Shown one piece after another: positions 1 to 10,364 of a stretch of 64,000 nt of DNA (positions are counted from its first letter, which is position 1; each line of letters starts with the position of its first letter). The DNA is from Cellulomonas sp. S1-8 (GTDB lineage: Bacteria; Actinomycetota; Actinomycetes; Actinomycetales; Cellulomonadaceae), in contig NZ_CP110806.1 of assembly GCF_026184235.1 (NCBI RefSeq), positions 62,001 through 126,000 on the forward strand, given 5' to 3'. A program made the position numbers and the translations under genes. The notes below the pieces were generated by a model. The model was given only the letters and a program-made list of their open reading frames with translations, was not told where the DNA came from and did no database searches.

Positions 1-1
1 C

Positions 2-3000
2 GCGGCGCTCACGCTCGCACCGCTCGGCACCTACGAGACGGGCGTGTTCGACGCGTCGGCCGCGGAGATCGTGGTCTTCCACGCGGGCACGCAGCGGCTG
101 TTCGTCGTCAACGCGGAGTCGGGCGAGGTCGACGTCCTCGACGCCTCGGACCCGTCCGCGCCCACGAAGGTCGGGACGATCGGCGTCGCCGGCATCGTGG
201 ACGCGCTGGGCGACACGGTGCCCGAGGGGGCCTCGGTGAACTCCGTCGACGTGCGCGCGGACGGGCTCGTGGTCGTCGCGGTCGAGCACGCGACGAAGAC
301 CGAGCGCGGCTGGGTCGCGTTCCTCGACGCCGTGTCGCTCGACGTGCTCGGTGCGGTGCGCGTCGGCGCGCAGCCCGACCGCGTGGTCGTCGCGCCCGAC
401 GGTGCGTGGGCCGTGACGGCCGACGAGGCCGAGCCCGCCGACGACTACAGCAGCGACCCGGCCGGGTCGGTGAGCGTCGTGGCCCTGCCGTCCGGCGTGG
501 CCGCACCCAGCCAGGAGGCCGTCAGCACGGCGGGCTTCGACGCGTACGACGCACCCGGTGCGCTGCCCGACGGCGTCCGCGTCTTCGGACCCACCGGCCC
601 CGGGACGCCCGCGCTGCTCCCGTCGCTCAACCTCGAGCCGGAGTACGTGACGGTCGTGGGCGGCACCGCCTACGTGACCCTGCAGGAGGCGAGCGCGCTC
701 GCGACCGTCGACCTCGCCACCGCCACGGTCACGGGCATCCGCGCGCTCGGCACGCAGGACCACTCCGTCGTCCCGCTCGACCCGTCGGACCGTGACGGCG
801 GCTTCTCCCCGCGCACGTACGACGGCCTGCGCGGCCTGTACCAGCCGGACTCGATCACGTCCTACGAGGCCGACGGCGTCACCTACCTCGTCACCGCGAA
901 CGAGGGCGACGCCCGCGAGTGGGGCGACTACGCCGAGCCCGCGCGCGTGAAGGACCTCGGCGACGACGGCCTCGCGCCGGTCTGCGAGCCGCTCGCCGGC
1001 CTCACGGGCGACGCGGACCTCGGGCGTCTCAACGTCTCGACCGCGTCCGGCCTGGCCGCCGACGGCTCCTGCTACGAGGAGCTGTACGCCTTCGGCTCGC
1101 GGTCCTTCTCGATCTGGACGACCGACGGCACGCAGGTCTGGGACTCGGGGTCCTCGTTCGAGGACGTCACCGAGGCCGCGGCGCCGGACTTCGTGAACTC
1201 GAACCACAGCGAGTCGAACCTCGAGGGCCGCAGCGACGACAAGGGCCCCGAGCCGGAGGCCGTCACGATCGGTGAGGTCGACGGGCGCACGTACGCGTTC
1301 GTCGGGTTCGAGCGCGTCGGCGGCGTGGCCGTCTACGACGTCACCGACCCGCGCGACGCGACCTTCGTCAGCTACGTCAACAACCGCGACTTCTCGGTGT
1401 CCGTCGAGGACGGCGGCGACCTGGCCGCGGCCGGCGACCTCGGGCCCGAGTCCATCACGTTCGTCCCGGCGGCGGACTCCCCGACGGGTGAGCCGATGCT
1501 CGCCGTCGGCAACGAGGTCTCGGGGACGACGACCCTGTTCGCCGTCGAGACCGACGCCCCCGCGGACGACGAGCTCGTCGAGCTGCAGCTGCTCGGCATC
1601 AACGACTTCCACGGGCGCCTCGAGCCGGACCTGCGCGGCGGTGTCGCCGGTGCGGCGGTCCTGTCCGGGGCGGTGCAGCAGCTGCGCGGCGAGAACCCCG
1701 ACACGGTGTTCGTGTCCGCGGGCGACAACATCGGCGGGACGACCTTCCCGTCGGCCGTCGCGCAGGACGTCCCGACGATCGACGTGCTCAACGCCGCGGG
1801 CCTGGACGTCTCGGCCGTCGGCAACCACGAGTTCGACCAGGGCGTCGACGACCTCACCGACCGGGTGCAGCCGCTCGCCGACTTCCCCTTCCTGGGGGCG
1901 AACGTCTACGCGCGGGGCACGACGGAGCCGGTGCTGCCGGAGTACGAGGTCGTGGAGCGCTCCGGCGTCCGCGTCGCGTTCGTCGGCGTCGTCACCGCGC
2001 AGACGCCCACGCTGGTCTCCCCGGACGGCGTCGCGGATGTCGAGTTCGGCGACCCCGTCGCCGCGCTCGACCGCGTCGCGGCGCAGGTCGAGGCGCAGGA
2101 CCTGGCCGACGTCACCGTCGCCCTCGTGCACGACGGCTCCGCCGTGAGCGACTGCACGACGGTCGGCACGGAGGCGAGCGACTTCGGGCGCGTCGTGCGC
2201 GACACGTCCGCCGACGTCGACGCGATCTTCTCGGCCCACACGCACCGCACCTACGCGTGCGCGTTCCCGGTCGAGGGCAGCGACGTGCCGCGGCCCGTCG
2301 TGCAGGGCGGCCAGTACGGCTCGCACCTGGCGCGCGTCGAGCTCACGTACGACCCGGCGGCGGACCAGGTCGTCGCCGCCACGCAGGACCTGCTGCCGAT
2401 GGTCGTCGCCGGTGCCCCCGCCTACCCGGCGGACCCCGCGGTCCAGGAGATCGTCGACCGGGCCGTCGCGGACTCCGAGGAGCTGGGCTCCGAGGTCGTC
2501 GGGAAGCTGACGGCCGACGTCCTGCGGGCGCGGAACGCCGCCGGTGAGGTCGACCGCGGGCTGGAGTCGCCGCTCGGCAACCTCGTCGCCGACATGCACC
2601 TGTGGGCGACGAGCACCGCCAACCCCGCCTACAGCGGCCCGCCGGCCGACCTTGCCGTCATGAACCCGGGCGGCCTGCGCGCGGACCTGATCGCGGAGGA
2701 GGACGGCAACGTCACGTACCGCGCCGTCGCCGACGTCCAGCCGTTCGCCAACACGCTGGTCGTCGTCGACCTCACCGGCGCGCAGGTCGCCGCGCTCCTC
2801 GAGCAGCAGTGGGGCACGGCCGCCGCGCCGCGCGCCCGCCTGCACCTCGGGCTCTCCGCGAACGTCACCTACGTGTACGACGAGTCCGCGCCGGTCGGGC
2901 AGCGGGTCGTCTCGGTGCGGATCGACGACCGGCTCGTCGACCCGGCGGCCACCTACCGCGTCGCGGCGAACTCGTTCCTCGCGGCGGGGGGCGACGGCTT

Positions 3001-3334
3001 CACGGCGCTCGCGGACGGCGCCGCGCGCGTCGACTCCGGGCAGGTCGACCTCGCGGCGTCCGTCGCGTACGTCCGCGCCAACAGCCCGGTGTCGCCCGCC
3101 GCGCTCGGTCGGGCCGTGCCGCTGGCGGCTGTGCCGGGTGTCGTCCCGGGGCCGGGCGTCCAGCCCGCGCAGCCGGGTGCCCGTCCGGTCCCCGGGGCGG
3201 CCGCCGCGCGGCTCTCCGACACGGGCACCGACGTCGCGCTCGGCCTGCTGGCGGGTCTGGGCCTGCTGGGCGCAGGGGCCGCCCTCCTGGCAACACGATC
3301 CCGCCTCCGCCGAACCCGCCCGGCGACGGACTGA
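2..3334 (+). CDS. Surface 5'-nucleotidase with choice-of-anchor I propeller, 5' end cut
   Basis: The reading frame is open from base 2, and the residues before the GTG at 44 (ending LGTYETG) read as coding, so the true start lies outside the window. Residues about 1-500 (counted from 44) resemble the choice-of-anchor I beta-propeller family (GLYQPDSIT, TANEGDAREW). About 515-1005 is a metallophosphatase/5'-nucleotidase with metal-binding motifs NDFHG (515), GNHEFD (592) and AHTHRTY (730), followed by the nucleotidase C-terminal domain. The C-terminus has an LSDTG sorting-type motif (about 1055), a hydrophobic segment and an Arg-rich tail, so the protein is probably sortase-anchored on the outside. 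Likely role is hydrolysis of extracellular nucleotides or other phosphoesters; the substrate is inferred from the family only. Confidence 0.9.
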   Translation, partial: AALTLAPLGTYETGVFDASAAEIVVFHAGTQRLFVVNAESGEVDVLDASDPSAPTKVGTIGVAGIVDALGDTVPEGASVNSVDVRADGLVVVAVEHATKTERGWVAFLDAVSLDVLGAVRVGAQPDRVVVAPDGAWAVTADEAEPADDYSSDPAGSVSVVALPSGVAAPSQEAVSTAGFDAYDAPGALPDGVRVFGPTGPGTPALLPSLNLEPEYVTVVGGTAYVTLQEASALATVDLATATVTGIRALGTQDHSVVPLDPSDRDGGFSPRTYDGLRGLYQPDSITSYEADGVTYLVTANEGDAREWGDYAEPARVKDLGDDGLAPVCEPLAGLTGDADLGRLNVSTASGLAADGSCYEELYAFGSRSFSIWTTDGTQVWDSGSSFEDVTEAAAPDFVNSNHSESNLEGRSDDKGPEPEAVTIGEVDGRTYAFVGFERVGGVAVYDVTDPRDATFVSYVNNRDFSVSVEDGGDLAAAGDLGPESITFVPAADSPTGEPMLAVGNEVSGTTTLFAVETDAPADDELVELQLLGINDFHGRLEPDLRGGVAGAAVLSGAVQQLRGENPDTVFVSAGDNIGGTTFPSAVAQDVPTIDVLNAAGLDVSAVGNHEFDQGVDDLTDRVQPLADFPFLGANVYARGTTEPVLPEYEVVERSGVRVAFVGVVTAQTPTLVSPDGVADVEFGDPVAALDRVAAQVEAQDLADVTVALVHDGSAVSDCTTVGTEASDFGRVVRDTSADVDAIFSAHTHRTYACAFPVEGSDVPRPVVQGGQYGSHLARVELTYDPAADQVVAATQDLLPMVVAGAPAYPADPAVQEIVDRAVADSEELGSEVVGKLTADVLRARNAAGEVDRGLESPLGNLVADMHLWATSTANPAYSGPPADLAVMNPGGLRADLIAEEDGNVTYRAVADVQPFANTLVVVDLTGAQVAALLEQQWGTAAAPRARLHLGLSANVTYVYDESAPVGQRVVSVRIDDRLVDPAATYRVAANSFLAAGGDGFTALADGAARVDSGQVDLAASVAYVRANSPVSPAALGRAVPLAAVPGVVPGPGVQPAQPGARPVPGAAAARLSDTGTDVALGLLAGLGLLGAGAALLATRSRLRRTRPATD

Positions 3335-3354
3335 CCCCGCCGGGCGCGGGTGGC

Positions 3355-3420
3355 CGGAAGTGGTCACTCGTGCCGGCTCGCCCCGCGGAAGTGGTCACCT
3401 ACGTGACCACTTCCGCGGGG
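3355..3420. repeat. Intergenic GAAGTGGTCAC palindrome, copy 1
   Basis: A direct copy of GGAAGTGGTCAC at 3356-3367 is followed by a perfect 18-bp inverted repeat. The left arm is 3381-3398, the loop CTAC, and the right arm 3403-3420. It lies just after the nucleotidase stop. It could act as a terminator hairpin, but the same core recurs at three other gene ends in this window, so it looks like a dispersed repeat family. Confidence 0.85.
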
Positions 3421-3582
3421 CTGTGGGGTTGGGCCAGGTGGGTGGTGCGGGGTCGGGGAGCGGTCGGGGCGTGCTGGGTGCCGGAGGATGGGGGGGCGGG
3501 TGCTTGCGGCCGGGCCCTCGGGCCCCCGACGATCGTGCCCGCGGCTGGCACGGTGCCGGCAGCCCGACCTCCGGAGCGCCCC

Positions 3583-4041
3583 ATGTCGCAGCACCCCGTC
3601 CCCGCCCGTCCGACCGCCGCGTTCATCGGCGCGTCGTGGGTGGCCCTGCTCATCGCCATCAGCTCGTTCGCCATCGGGCTGTGGAACGCGGACATGCTCC
3701 TGTCGGAGAAGGGGTTCTACGGCACCCTGCTGCTGCTGGGCCTGTTCTCCGCGATCTCCCTGCAGAAGTCGGTCCGTGACCGCGCCGAGGGCGTGCCCGT
3801 GACCAGCATCTTCCTCGGCCTGTCGTGGAGCATGGTCATCGTCTCCCTCGTCCTGGTGGCGGTCGGCCTGGTCAACGCGACGCTGACCCTGTCGGAGAAG
3901 GGGTTCTACGCGCTGGGCTACACGATGGCGCTGTTCGCCGTCGTCGCCGTGCAGAAGAACATCCGTGACGTCGCCGCCGCCGGACCCGCGGCCCCGCAGC
4001 CGCCCGCCGAGCCGGACGTCCACGCGACCGTCTGGAAGTGA
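3583..4041 (+). CDS. YiaA/YiaB-family small membrane protein
   Basis: 152 residues with four predicted membrane helices arranged as an internal duplication. Each half contains a hydrophobic helix, the motif LSEKGFY, a second helix and a short basic QK-x-xRD loop (QKSVRD, then QKNIRD). This duplicated pattern matches the YiaA/YiaB family of bacterial membrane proteins, whose function is unknown. The ATG at 3583 is chosen because the family begins with a short polar stretch before the first helix; the frame is open further upstream but the composition there is not protein-like. No operon partner is evident. Confidence 0.85.
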   Translation: MSQHPVPARPTAAFIGASWVALLIAISSFAIGLWNADMLLSEKGFYGTLLLLGLFSAISLQKSVRDRAEGVPVTSIFLGLSWSMVIVSLVLVAVGLVNATLTLSEKGFYALGYTMALFAVVAVQKNIRDVAAAGPAAPQPPAEPDVHATVWK

Positions 4042-4112
4042 GGGCGGGGCCGGGCGGGCCCGCTCACGGCGAGTCACGGGGCAGCCACGCTGCGGCGTGC
4101 TGATCGGCCGGC

Positions 4113-4290
4113 TTGGGGACGGTCAACGTCGCCAACGCGGGCCCGGAGCCCCGGCGGCACTACTTCGCGATCTTCGAGCGAGTTGTAGCGCGCCGGGCGC
4201 GGCATGGTCGACCGGGTCGACGCCCTGACCCGCCTGACCCGCCAGCGCGGGGTGGGTATGGCGATGATCTCCCACACGATGATTGCCTGA
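4113..4290 (+). pseudogene. Remnant of a conjugative-element ATPase (frameshifted)
   Basis: Two frames carry pieces of one protein. The frame from 4113 reads PRRHYFAIFERVVAR. A shift of frame near 4189 then gives RAGRGMVDRVDALTRLTRQ followed by RGVGMAMISHTM, ending at TGA 4288-4290. The second piece resembles the region of ATP-binding proteins of actinobacterial conjugative elements in which a Walker-B-like DE-x-WRALRAGRG segment leads into RLNRQxGVGxxMISHTM. The DE residues are degraded here and both ends are missing. Family assignment is from memory of the motif; the broken frame is visible directly. It suggests an old integrative or conjugative element scar. Confidence 0.55.
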
Positions 4291-4359
4291 TCGGTGGCCG
4301 TTCGGCCGAGACGCTGAGCGACCTATTCACCCCGACGATGAAGAACCCGTGGAAGTAGG

Positions 4360-4629
4360 TTGACGGTGATCCCAGAGGAGACCCTGAGATGGCTCCAGCA
4401 ACTCTCGGAACGCTGCGATCCACCACCGTGGAGGGCGAGCGCCGAAGGTCGTGATCACGAATCGGGCGAGGACATGATCATGACTGGCCCCGACGGTGAT
4501 CGAGGGGAGGATATCTACGTCACGCGCGACAGTGGTCCCGCCTCGGCGGCGTACCTTGATCTTATCGCCGCAGCCCGGACCTACCTCCCTGTTCTCATTG
4601 ACGAGTTGCGCGCCGCTCGGCAGCAGTAG
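4360..4629 (+). CDS. Small phage/ICE-type hypothetical protein
   Basis: 89 residues from a TTG at 4360; a GTG at 4366 is an alternative start. The pattern is PPPWRASAEGRDHESGED, then MIMTG, then AYLDLIAAARTYLPVLIDEL. It resembles short hypotheticals common in prophages and mobile elements of Actinobacteria, where a PGPW-like segment and an IAxAR-x-x-xPxLLDE helix are conserved. Function is unknown. GC content is visibly lower than in neighbouring genes, and it follows the broken conjugative ATPase, so it probably belongs to the same acquired segment. No clear Shine-Dalgarno sequence is visible. Confidence 0.6.
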   Translation: MTVIPEETLRWLQQLSERCDPPPWRASAEGRDHESGEDMIMTGPDGDRGEDIYVTRDSGPASAAYLDLIAAARTYLPVLIDELRAARQQ

Positions 4630-5016
4630 GGCAACTGGTGGCCCGAAGGATCCTTGCGGTCATTCGTGCCTCATCGGCACTCTTGCATATCAATTGCCCC
4701 AGGGCCGAGATCCAGCCGGTGCGTCAGGCAAGCAAATCTCGAAGCCTGAAAGGTCCCCGACTCCCACGACCCAGGCTTGGGCGCTGTGCCTGCGCGCCAC
4801 GGCCGCGCGACTTGCGGGCGTTCGGGCTTTTCGAGGCCGCATCGGCCTCGATTGCCGCAAGGCACGCGAGCACTCGGCGGAATTTGACAAACCGCTCCCG
4901 CGGAGGGGTGGCCGGTCAGAGTAGGACGCTCGGAGCGGTCCATCTGCGCTGCATCTCGACACCTAGCTGTGAGCCCCGGCCGTGAGCGCACGGGAACCCG
5001 ACCCCTGCCGGCGGAC
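4630..5016. other. Lower-GC gene-free stretch
   Basis: About 390 bases with lower GC than the rest of the window. The frames that stay open have no recognisable motif, no plausible start and atypical composition, so I call no gene. With the broken ATPase upstream, it is probably decayed mobile DNA. Confidence 0.5.
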
Positions 5017-5049
5017 CTGTAGACGTAGTTGTAGTAACTACGTCTACAG
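5017..5049. promoter_or_regulatory. Perfect 14-bp inverted repeat upstream of the ABC-F gene
   Basis: Left arm 5017-5030 and right arm 5036-5049 are perfect reverse complements (CTGTAGACGTAGTT / AACTACGTCTACAG), separated by GTAGT. It ends 24 bp before a -10-like CATCAT (5074-5079) that is 6 nt from the ATG at 5086. If that transcript is leaderless, the palindrome lies upstream of or at the -35 region and would be an operator rather than an mRNA attenuator. It could also be a hairpin ending upstream transcription, although no U-tract follows. Confidence 0.7.
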
Positions 5050-5085
5050 AACGAGCCCCCGCCCATCGACCGGCATCATGTCCCC

Positions 5086-6732
<1,647 letters not shown>

Positions 6733-6742
6733 CCGGACCACG

Positions 6743-7363
6743 TCAGGGGCGGTCGACCCAGCGCTCCCCGACGCGGGTCGGCACGACGCGGCCCGACGTG
6801 AGCGCCGCGACGCTCGCCACGAGCGCCTGCGGGTCCGTGACGCCCAGCAGCAGGCGGACGTCCTGCGCGTACTCGGCCTCCAGCACCTCGACGCCCCGGA
6901 GGCGCAGCTCGCCCTCGACCCGCCCGGCGTCCGCGTGGTCGAGACGCAGGCTCCACTCCTGCAGCAGGCGCCGCTCCAGCGTGCCGACCTCCGCCAGCCC
7001 CGCGGCGACCGCGTCGCCGTACGCCCGGACCAGGCCGCCCGCCCCCAGCAGGGTGCCGCCGAACCAGCGGGTGACCACGGCCGCGACGTCGGTGACGCCG
7101 CGGCCCCGGAGCACCTCGAGCATCGGGGCGCCGGCCGTGCCGGACGGCTCACCGTCGTCGGACGAGCGTTGGAGCATCCCGTCCGGTCCGATGACGAAGG
7201 CCGAGCAGTGGTGGCGCGCGTCCCAGTGGGCCCTGCGCAGCTCCTCGACCATCGCCCGCGCCTCGGTCTCCTGCTCGACCCGGCGCAGCGAGCAGAGGAA
7301 GCGGGAGCGCTTGACCTCGATGGTCGTCTCTCCGCCACGGGCGATGGTCAGGTACGAGGTCAT
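6743..7363 (-). CDS. YigZ/IMPACT-family protein
   Basis: 206 residues starting MTSYLTIARGGE. The N-terminal domain carries the IMPACT/YigZ core: KRSRFLCSL, a HHCSAFVIG segment, then DDGEPSGTAGAP and RWFGGTLLGAGGLVRAY. A C-terminal alpha/beta domain follows. Family members are linked to translational regulation or are uncharacterised. The frame extends upstream to 7546, but only from the ATG at 7363 does the sequence match the family, so that start is used. It converges on the ABC-F gene with a 10-bp gap. Confidence 0.9.
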   Translation of the reverse strand: MTSYLTIARGGETTIEVKRSRFLCSLRRVEQETEARAMVEELRRAHWDARHHCSAFVIGPDGMLQRSSDDGEPSGTAGAPMLEVLRGRGVTDVAAVVTRWFGGTLLGAGGLVRAYGDAVAAGLAEVGTLERRLLQEWSLRLDHADAGRVEGELRLRGVEVLEAEYAQDVRLLLGVTDPQALVASVAALTSGRVVPTRVGERWVDRP

Positions 7364-7419
7364 GGCGAAGCACAGGCTCCCACGGACGAAGCGCTCGGAG
7401 CGCAGCGCGCGGGGAAACG

Positions 7420-7439
7420 CCTCGGGGATCACCCCGAGG
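7420..7439. other. Short GC hairpin between divergent genes
   Basis: CCTCGGGG (7420-7427) and CCCCGAGG (7432-7439) form an 8-bp perfect stem with a 4-nt loop. It lies between the divergent YigZ and secreted-protein genes. It could be an operator or a leader hairpin; nothing more can be said. Confidence 0.4.
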
Positions 7440-7544
7440 TCGAAGGGCCCAAACGGTTCTCCGTGGGGTTGACCGGGGGTCGTCGACCAAGAAACGCTGA
7501 GTTTCGGAAATGCCGCACCACCACCTCCGAAAGGACAGCGAGAC

Positions 7545-8216
7545 ATGCGTCAAGCTCTGCGTGCCACCGTGGCCACGATCGGCACCGTGGCGACCGTCGC
7601 CGCCACCCTCGTCCTCACCGCCGGACCGGCGAGCGCCGCGTCGTGCTGGGAGAACAGAACGCACACCAGCACCATCCTGCACAACATGTACCTCTACGAC
7701 ACCGGGGCCTACACCCGCCCGGTGGCCGACGGCCTGATCGACCGGGAGGACCTGCACCGGGTCCAGAACAGCAACGCGCCGAACGAGGTCCGCGACGCCG
7801 CCACCTACTTCATCAACAACCCCGGCGAGTTCGCCCGGCTGGAGAGCATCAACAACGGCGGCCGACAGGACGGCCTGCTCAACCAGTCCGACCTGGAGGC
7901 ATTCCGGAACCAGCACGGCTGCGGCGAGAACTGCACGGCGAACCGCACGTACACCGAGCGCATCTTGCACAACGAGTACCTCTTCGACACCGGCTCGTTC
8001 ACCCGTCCCTCCGCCGACGGCCTGATCGACCTCGAGGATCTGCGCCGGGTACGGGACGGTAGTTCGCCGATCGAGCTCCGCGACGCGGCGCGCTACTTCC
8101 TGAACAACACGGGCGCCTGGTTCACGATGGACGGCGTCAACAACGGCGGCCGCACCGACGGCCTGGTCAACCACGCCGACCTGGTCGCCTTCGGGGACCG
8201 GTACGGCTGCGGCTGA
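7545..8216 (+). CDS. Secreted protein with duplicated EF-hand-like module
   Basis: 223 residues. A signal peptide (RQALRATV, hydrophobic core, cleavage near ASA at about 30) is followed by two copies of a roughly 95-residue module. Each starts C-x-x-NRT, continues ILHNxYLxDTG, then ADGLIDxEDLxRV, then a helix (AAxYFxNN), INNGG or VNNGG, xDGLxNxxDLxAF, and ends YGCG or HGCG. The Asp/Asn-rich xDGLI-x-x-x-DL stretches look like EF-hand-type calcium loops. Similar motifs occur in HrpF/NolX-type proteins, so a calcium-stabilised binding module is plausible; function is unknown. The Cys at each module's ends may form disulfides. A clear RBS (GAAAGGA) precedes the ATG. Confidence 0.8.
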   Translation: MRQALRATVATIGTVATVAATLVLTAGPASAASCWENRTHTSTILHNMYLYDTGAYTRPVADGLIDREDLHRVQNSNAPNEVRDAATYFINNPGEFARLESINNGGRQDGLLNQSDLEAFRNQHGCGENCTANRTYTERILHNEYLFDTGSFTRPSADGLIDLEDLRRVRDGSSPIELRDAARYFLNNTGAWFTMDGVNNGGRTDGLVNHADLVAFGDRYGCG

Positions 8217-8314
8217 GCACACCCGCCCTGCGACCGACCCGCGTCGTCCCCGCGACCGATGCCCGGTCGCGATCCCGCTGGCTAGCGTGGCAGTCCGACC
8301 ACAGGAGGCCCGAC

Positions 8315-8791
8315 ATGGCGACCGTCCCGAGCTCGCGTGCACTCACCGCCCTGGTGACCGGCGTGGCCACGACCGCGTACTACGCCGTCCCCGACGTCGC
8401 GTCGTCCCGCGCCGCCCGCGGCTGGCTCAAGGCGGCCTGCGCCGGCGTCATCGTCGCGGCGTCCGCGCCCGGCGGCCGCGAGGCCTGGCAGGAGATGCGG
8501 TCGTCGTGGCGCGACGCCTCCGACGCCCCGGACACCTCGGTCCTCGACGACGCGGAGCCCGACGCCGACGCGACCGGCTCCCCGGCCCGGGCAGCAGCGC
8601 TGGCCGTGGCCGGCGTGGCCGTGATCGTGGGCTCCGTCGTCCTGACCGTCGCCGGTGAGCGGTGGGTGTTCCGCCGTGGCGAGGCGCGCGCAGCAGCCGG
8701 CGTGCGGTTCGCGCACACCCGGGCGGCGCTGGTCTTCGGGGCGCTCAACGCAGCCGCGACCTACTTCCCCGACGCGCCCGGGCGTCGCTGA
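8315..8791 (+). CDS. Hypothetical membrane protein
   Basis: 158 residues with a strong RBS (AGGAGG, 8303-8308) seven bases before the ATG. There are one or two N-terminal hydrophobic segments, an acidic middle (DDAEPDADA), a clear membrane helix at about 90-112 and a basic C-terminal part with a third weak hydrophobic stretch. Such small proteins are common in Cellulomonadaceae and Micrococcales, but I do not recognise a named domain. It stands alone between two secreted-protein genes. Confidence 0.7.
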   Translation: MATVPSSRALTALVTGVATTAYYAVPDVASSRAARGWLKAACAGVIVAASAPGGREAWQEMRSSWRDASDAPDTSVLDDAEPDADATGSPARAAALAVAGVAVIVGSVVLTVAGERWVFRRGEARAAAGVRFAHTRAALVFGALNAAATYFPDAPGRR

Positions 8792-8898
8792 GGTCACGCC
8801 CCCCGGGGGCATGCGGCTTCCCTCCGGAGCGCGTCGTCCCTAACCTGGAGGTGAGTCCGCCGCGTCGTGGCGACCATCCCAGCCCCCGGGAGCGTGCG

Positions 8899-10341
8899 AT
8901 GCCGGACGACCCGCAGATCCACGCCACCACCCGGCACGCCCTGGGACGGCGCACGTTCCTCGCGCTGACCGGGGCGACCGCGGCCGTCGTCGCCGGGGCG
9001 GGGGCCGCCGCCGCCCACGACGGACGCTCGTGGGGACCGCGGCCCGTCGTGCGGCCGGGACCCGGGCACCACCACGGCGGGCGGGCGGGTGCCGAGCGCG
9101 CCGCCGTCGCGTTCGTCCGCGCCGCCGCCGACGCCTACCCGACGATCAACACCGGTCCGCGCCTCGCGCAGAGCTACACCGACGAGCTGGGCCTGTTCTC
9201 CACCGCGTTCGTCTACGACAACGCGCTCGCGATCTGCGCGCTGCTGGGCGACGGGCGGCGCAGCAGCGTCGACTCGGCCCGCATCATCGGCGACGGGCTG
9301 GTGTTCGCGCAGGACCACGACCCCGACCACGCCGACGGCCGCCTGCGCCAGGGGTACAACGTCGGCCCGTACGTCTTCTACGACGGCAACCCGCAGCCCG
9401 ACGGGTTCGTCCGCGCCGACGGCTACGCGAACATCGGCTGGCAGTTCGGGTTCCTCGGCACCGCGGTCGGCGACATGGCGTGGCCCGGCATCGCCCTGCT
9501 GCAGCTGTTCCGCGCGACGCGCGACCCCCGGTACCTGGACGCGGCGCGGCGCATCGGGGAGTGGATCACGACGAACACGTGGTCGACGGCCCCGCTCGGC
9601 GGCTTCTCGTTCGGCGTCGACGGCGGCAACGTGCCCGTGCCGAACGGCTCGACCGAGCACAACGTCGACTGCGTCGCGTTCTTCACGATGCTGCGCAAGG
9701 CGACCGGCGACCGGCGCTGGACCGACGCCGCGGAGCACGCGCTCGCGTTCGTCGACCTGATGTGGGAGCCGCGCTCCAGCTGGTTCTGGACGGGGACGAA
9801 CGACGGCGTCGAGATCAACCGCGACCCCGTCCCGCTGGACCCCGCGACGTGGAGCCGGCTCGCGATCCGCGAGCGACGCTACGACGGCGCGCTCGACTGG
9901 GCCGCGACGGCGCTCGCGGTCACGGACGACGCGGCGGACGCGACGTCGCAGCTGCCCGACGACGCGCGACTCTCGGGTGTCACGTTCAGCAGCGCGTCGC
10001 TCACGTCCACCGCCCAGTACAACGGGGTGACCGTGCACCCGCAGGGCGTCTGGCTCGAGGGCACCGCGCAGCTCGCGACGTCGCTGCTCGACCGTGACCG
10101 CCGCGGGGACCGGCAGCAGGCCGAGAGCCTGCTGCAGCAGGTGCGGCGTGCGCAGGACATGCTCGGTGGCGGCCAGAACCTCGGCGGCAACCCGGTCAGC
10201 GGGGGCGTCGTCGCGGCGTCGAGCCTGCTGGACTCCGGCTTCGGGTTCGGCTACTTCCAGGTGCAGCACGTCGGCGCGACGTCGTGGTTCCTGCTCGCCT
10301 CGACGCACTCGAACCCGATGCGCTGGGGCGGGCTGCGCTGA
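8899..10341 (+). CDS. Tat-exported six-hairpin glycosidase-like protein
   Basis: 480 residues. The N-terminus has a twin-arginine signal (GRRTFLALTGA) and a hydrophobic core ending AAAAHDG. The mature part is helix-rich with recurring YDNALAI, RRIGEWI and YFQVQH-type segments, consistent with an (alpha/alpha)6 six-hairpin glycosidase fold. A conserved aromatic/acidic surface (DNAL, NIGWQFGF, EHNVDC) is typical of such enzymes, but the GH family and substrate cannot be fixed. The ATG at 8899 is chosen because the Tat motif follows it at normal distance; the frame is open further upstream. Confidence 0.75.
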   Translation: MPDDPQIHATTRHALGRRTFLALTGATAAVVAGAGAAAAHDGRSWGPRPVVRPGPGHHHGGRAGAERAAVAFVRAAADAYPTINTGPRLAQSYTDELGLFSTAFVYDNALAICALLGDGRRSSVDSARIIGDGLVFAQDHDPDHADGRLRQGYNVGPYVFYDGNPQPDGFVRADGYANIGWQFGFLGTAVGDMAWPGIALLQLFRATRDPRYLDAARRIGEWITTNTWSTAPLGGFSFGVDGGNVPVPNGSTEHNVDCVAFFTMLRKATGDRRWTDAAEHALAFVDLMWEPRSSWFWTGTNDGVEINRDPVPLDPATWSRLAIRERRYDGALDWAATALAVTDDAADATSQLPDDARLSGVTFSSASLTSTAQYNGVTVHPQGVWLEGTAQLATSLLDRDRRGDRQQAESLLQQVRRAQDMLGGGQNLGGNPVSGGVVAASSLLDSGFGFGYFQVQHVGATSWFLLASTHSNPMRWGGLR

Positions 10342-10364
10342 GGGGCGGCCCGGCGAGCCGGCGC

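Noticed and set aside
4496..4985. Two overlapping plus-strand frames (142 and 115 codons) and a minus frame in the lower-GC gap
   Set aside because: No family-like segment, no RBS, and atypical residue composition; more likely decayed DNA.
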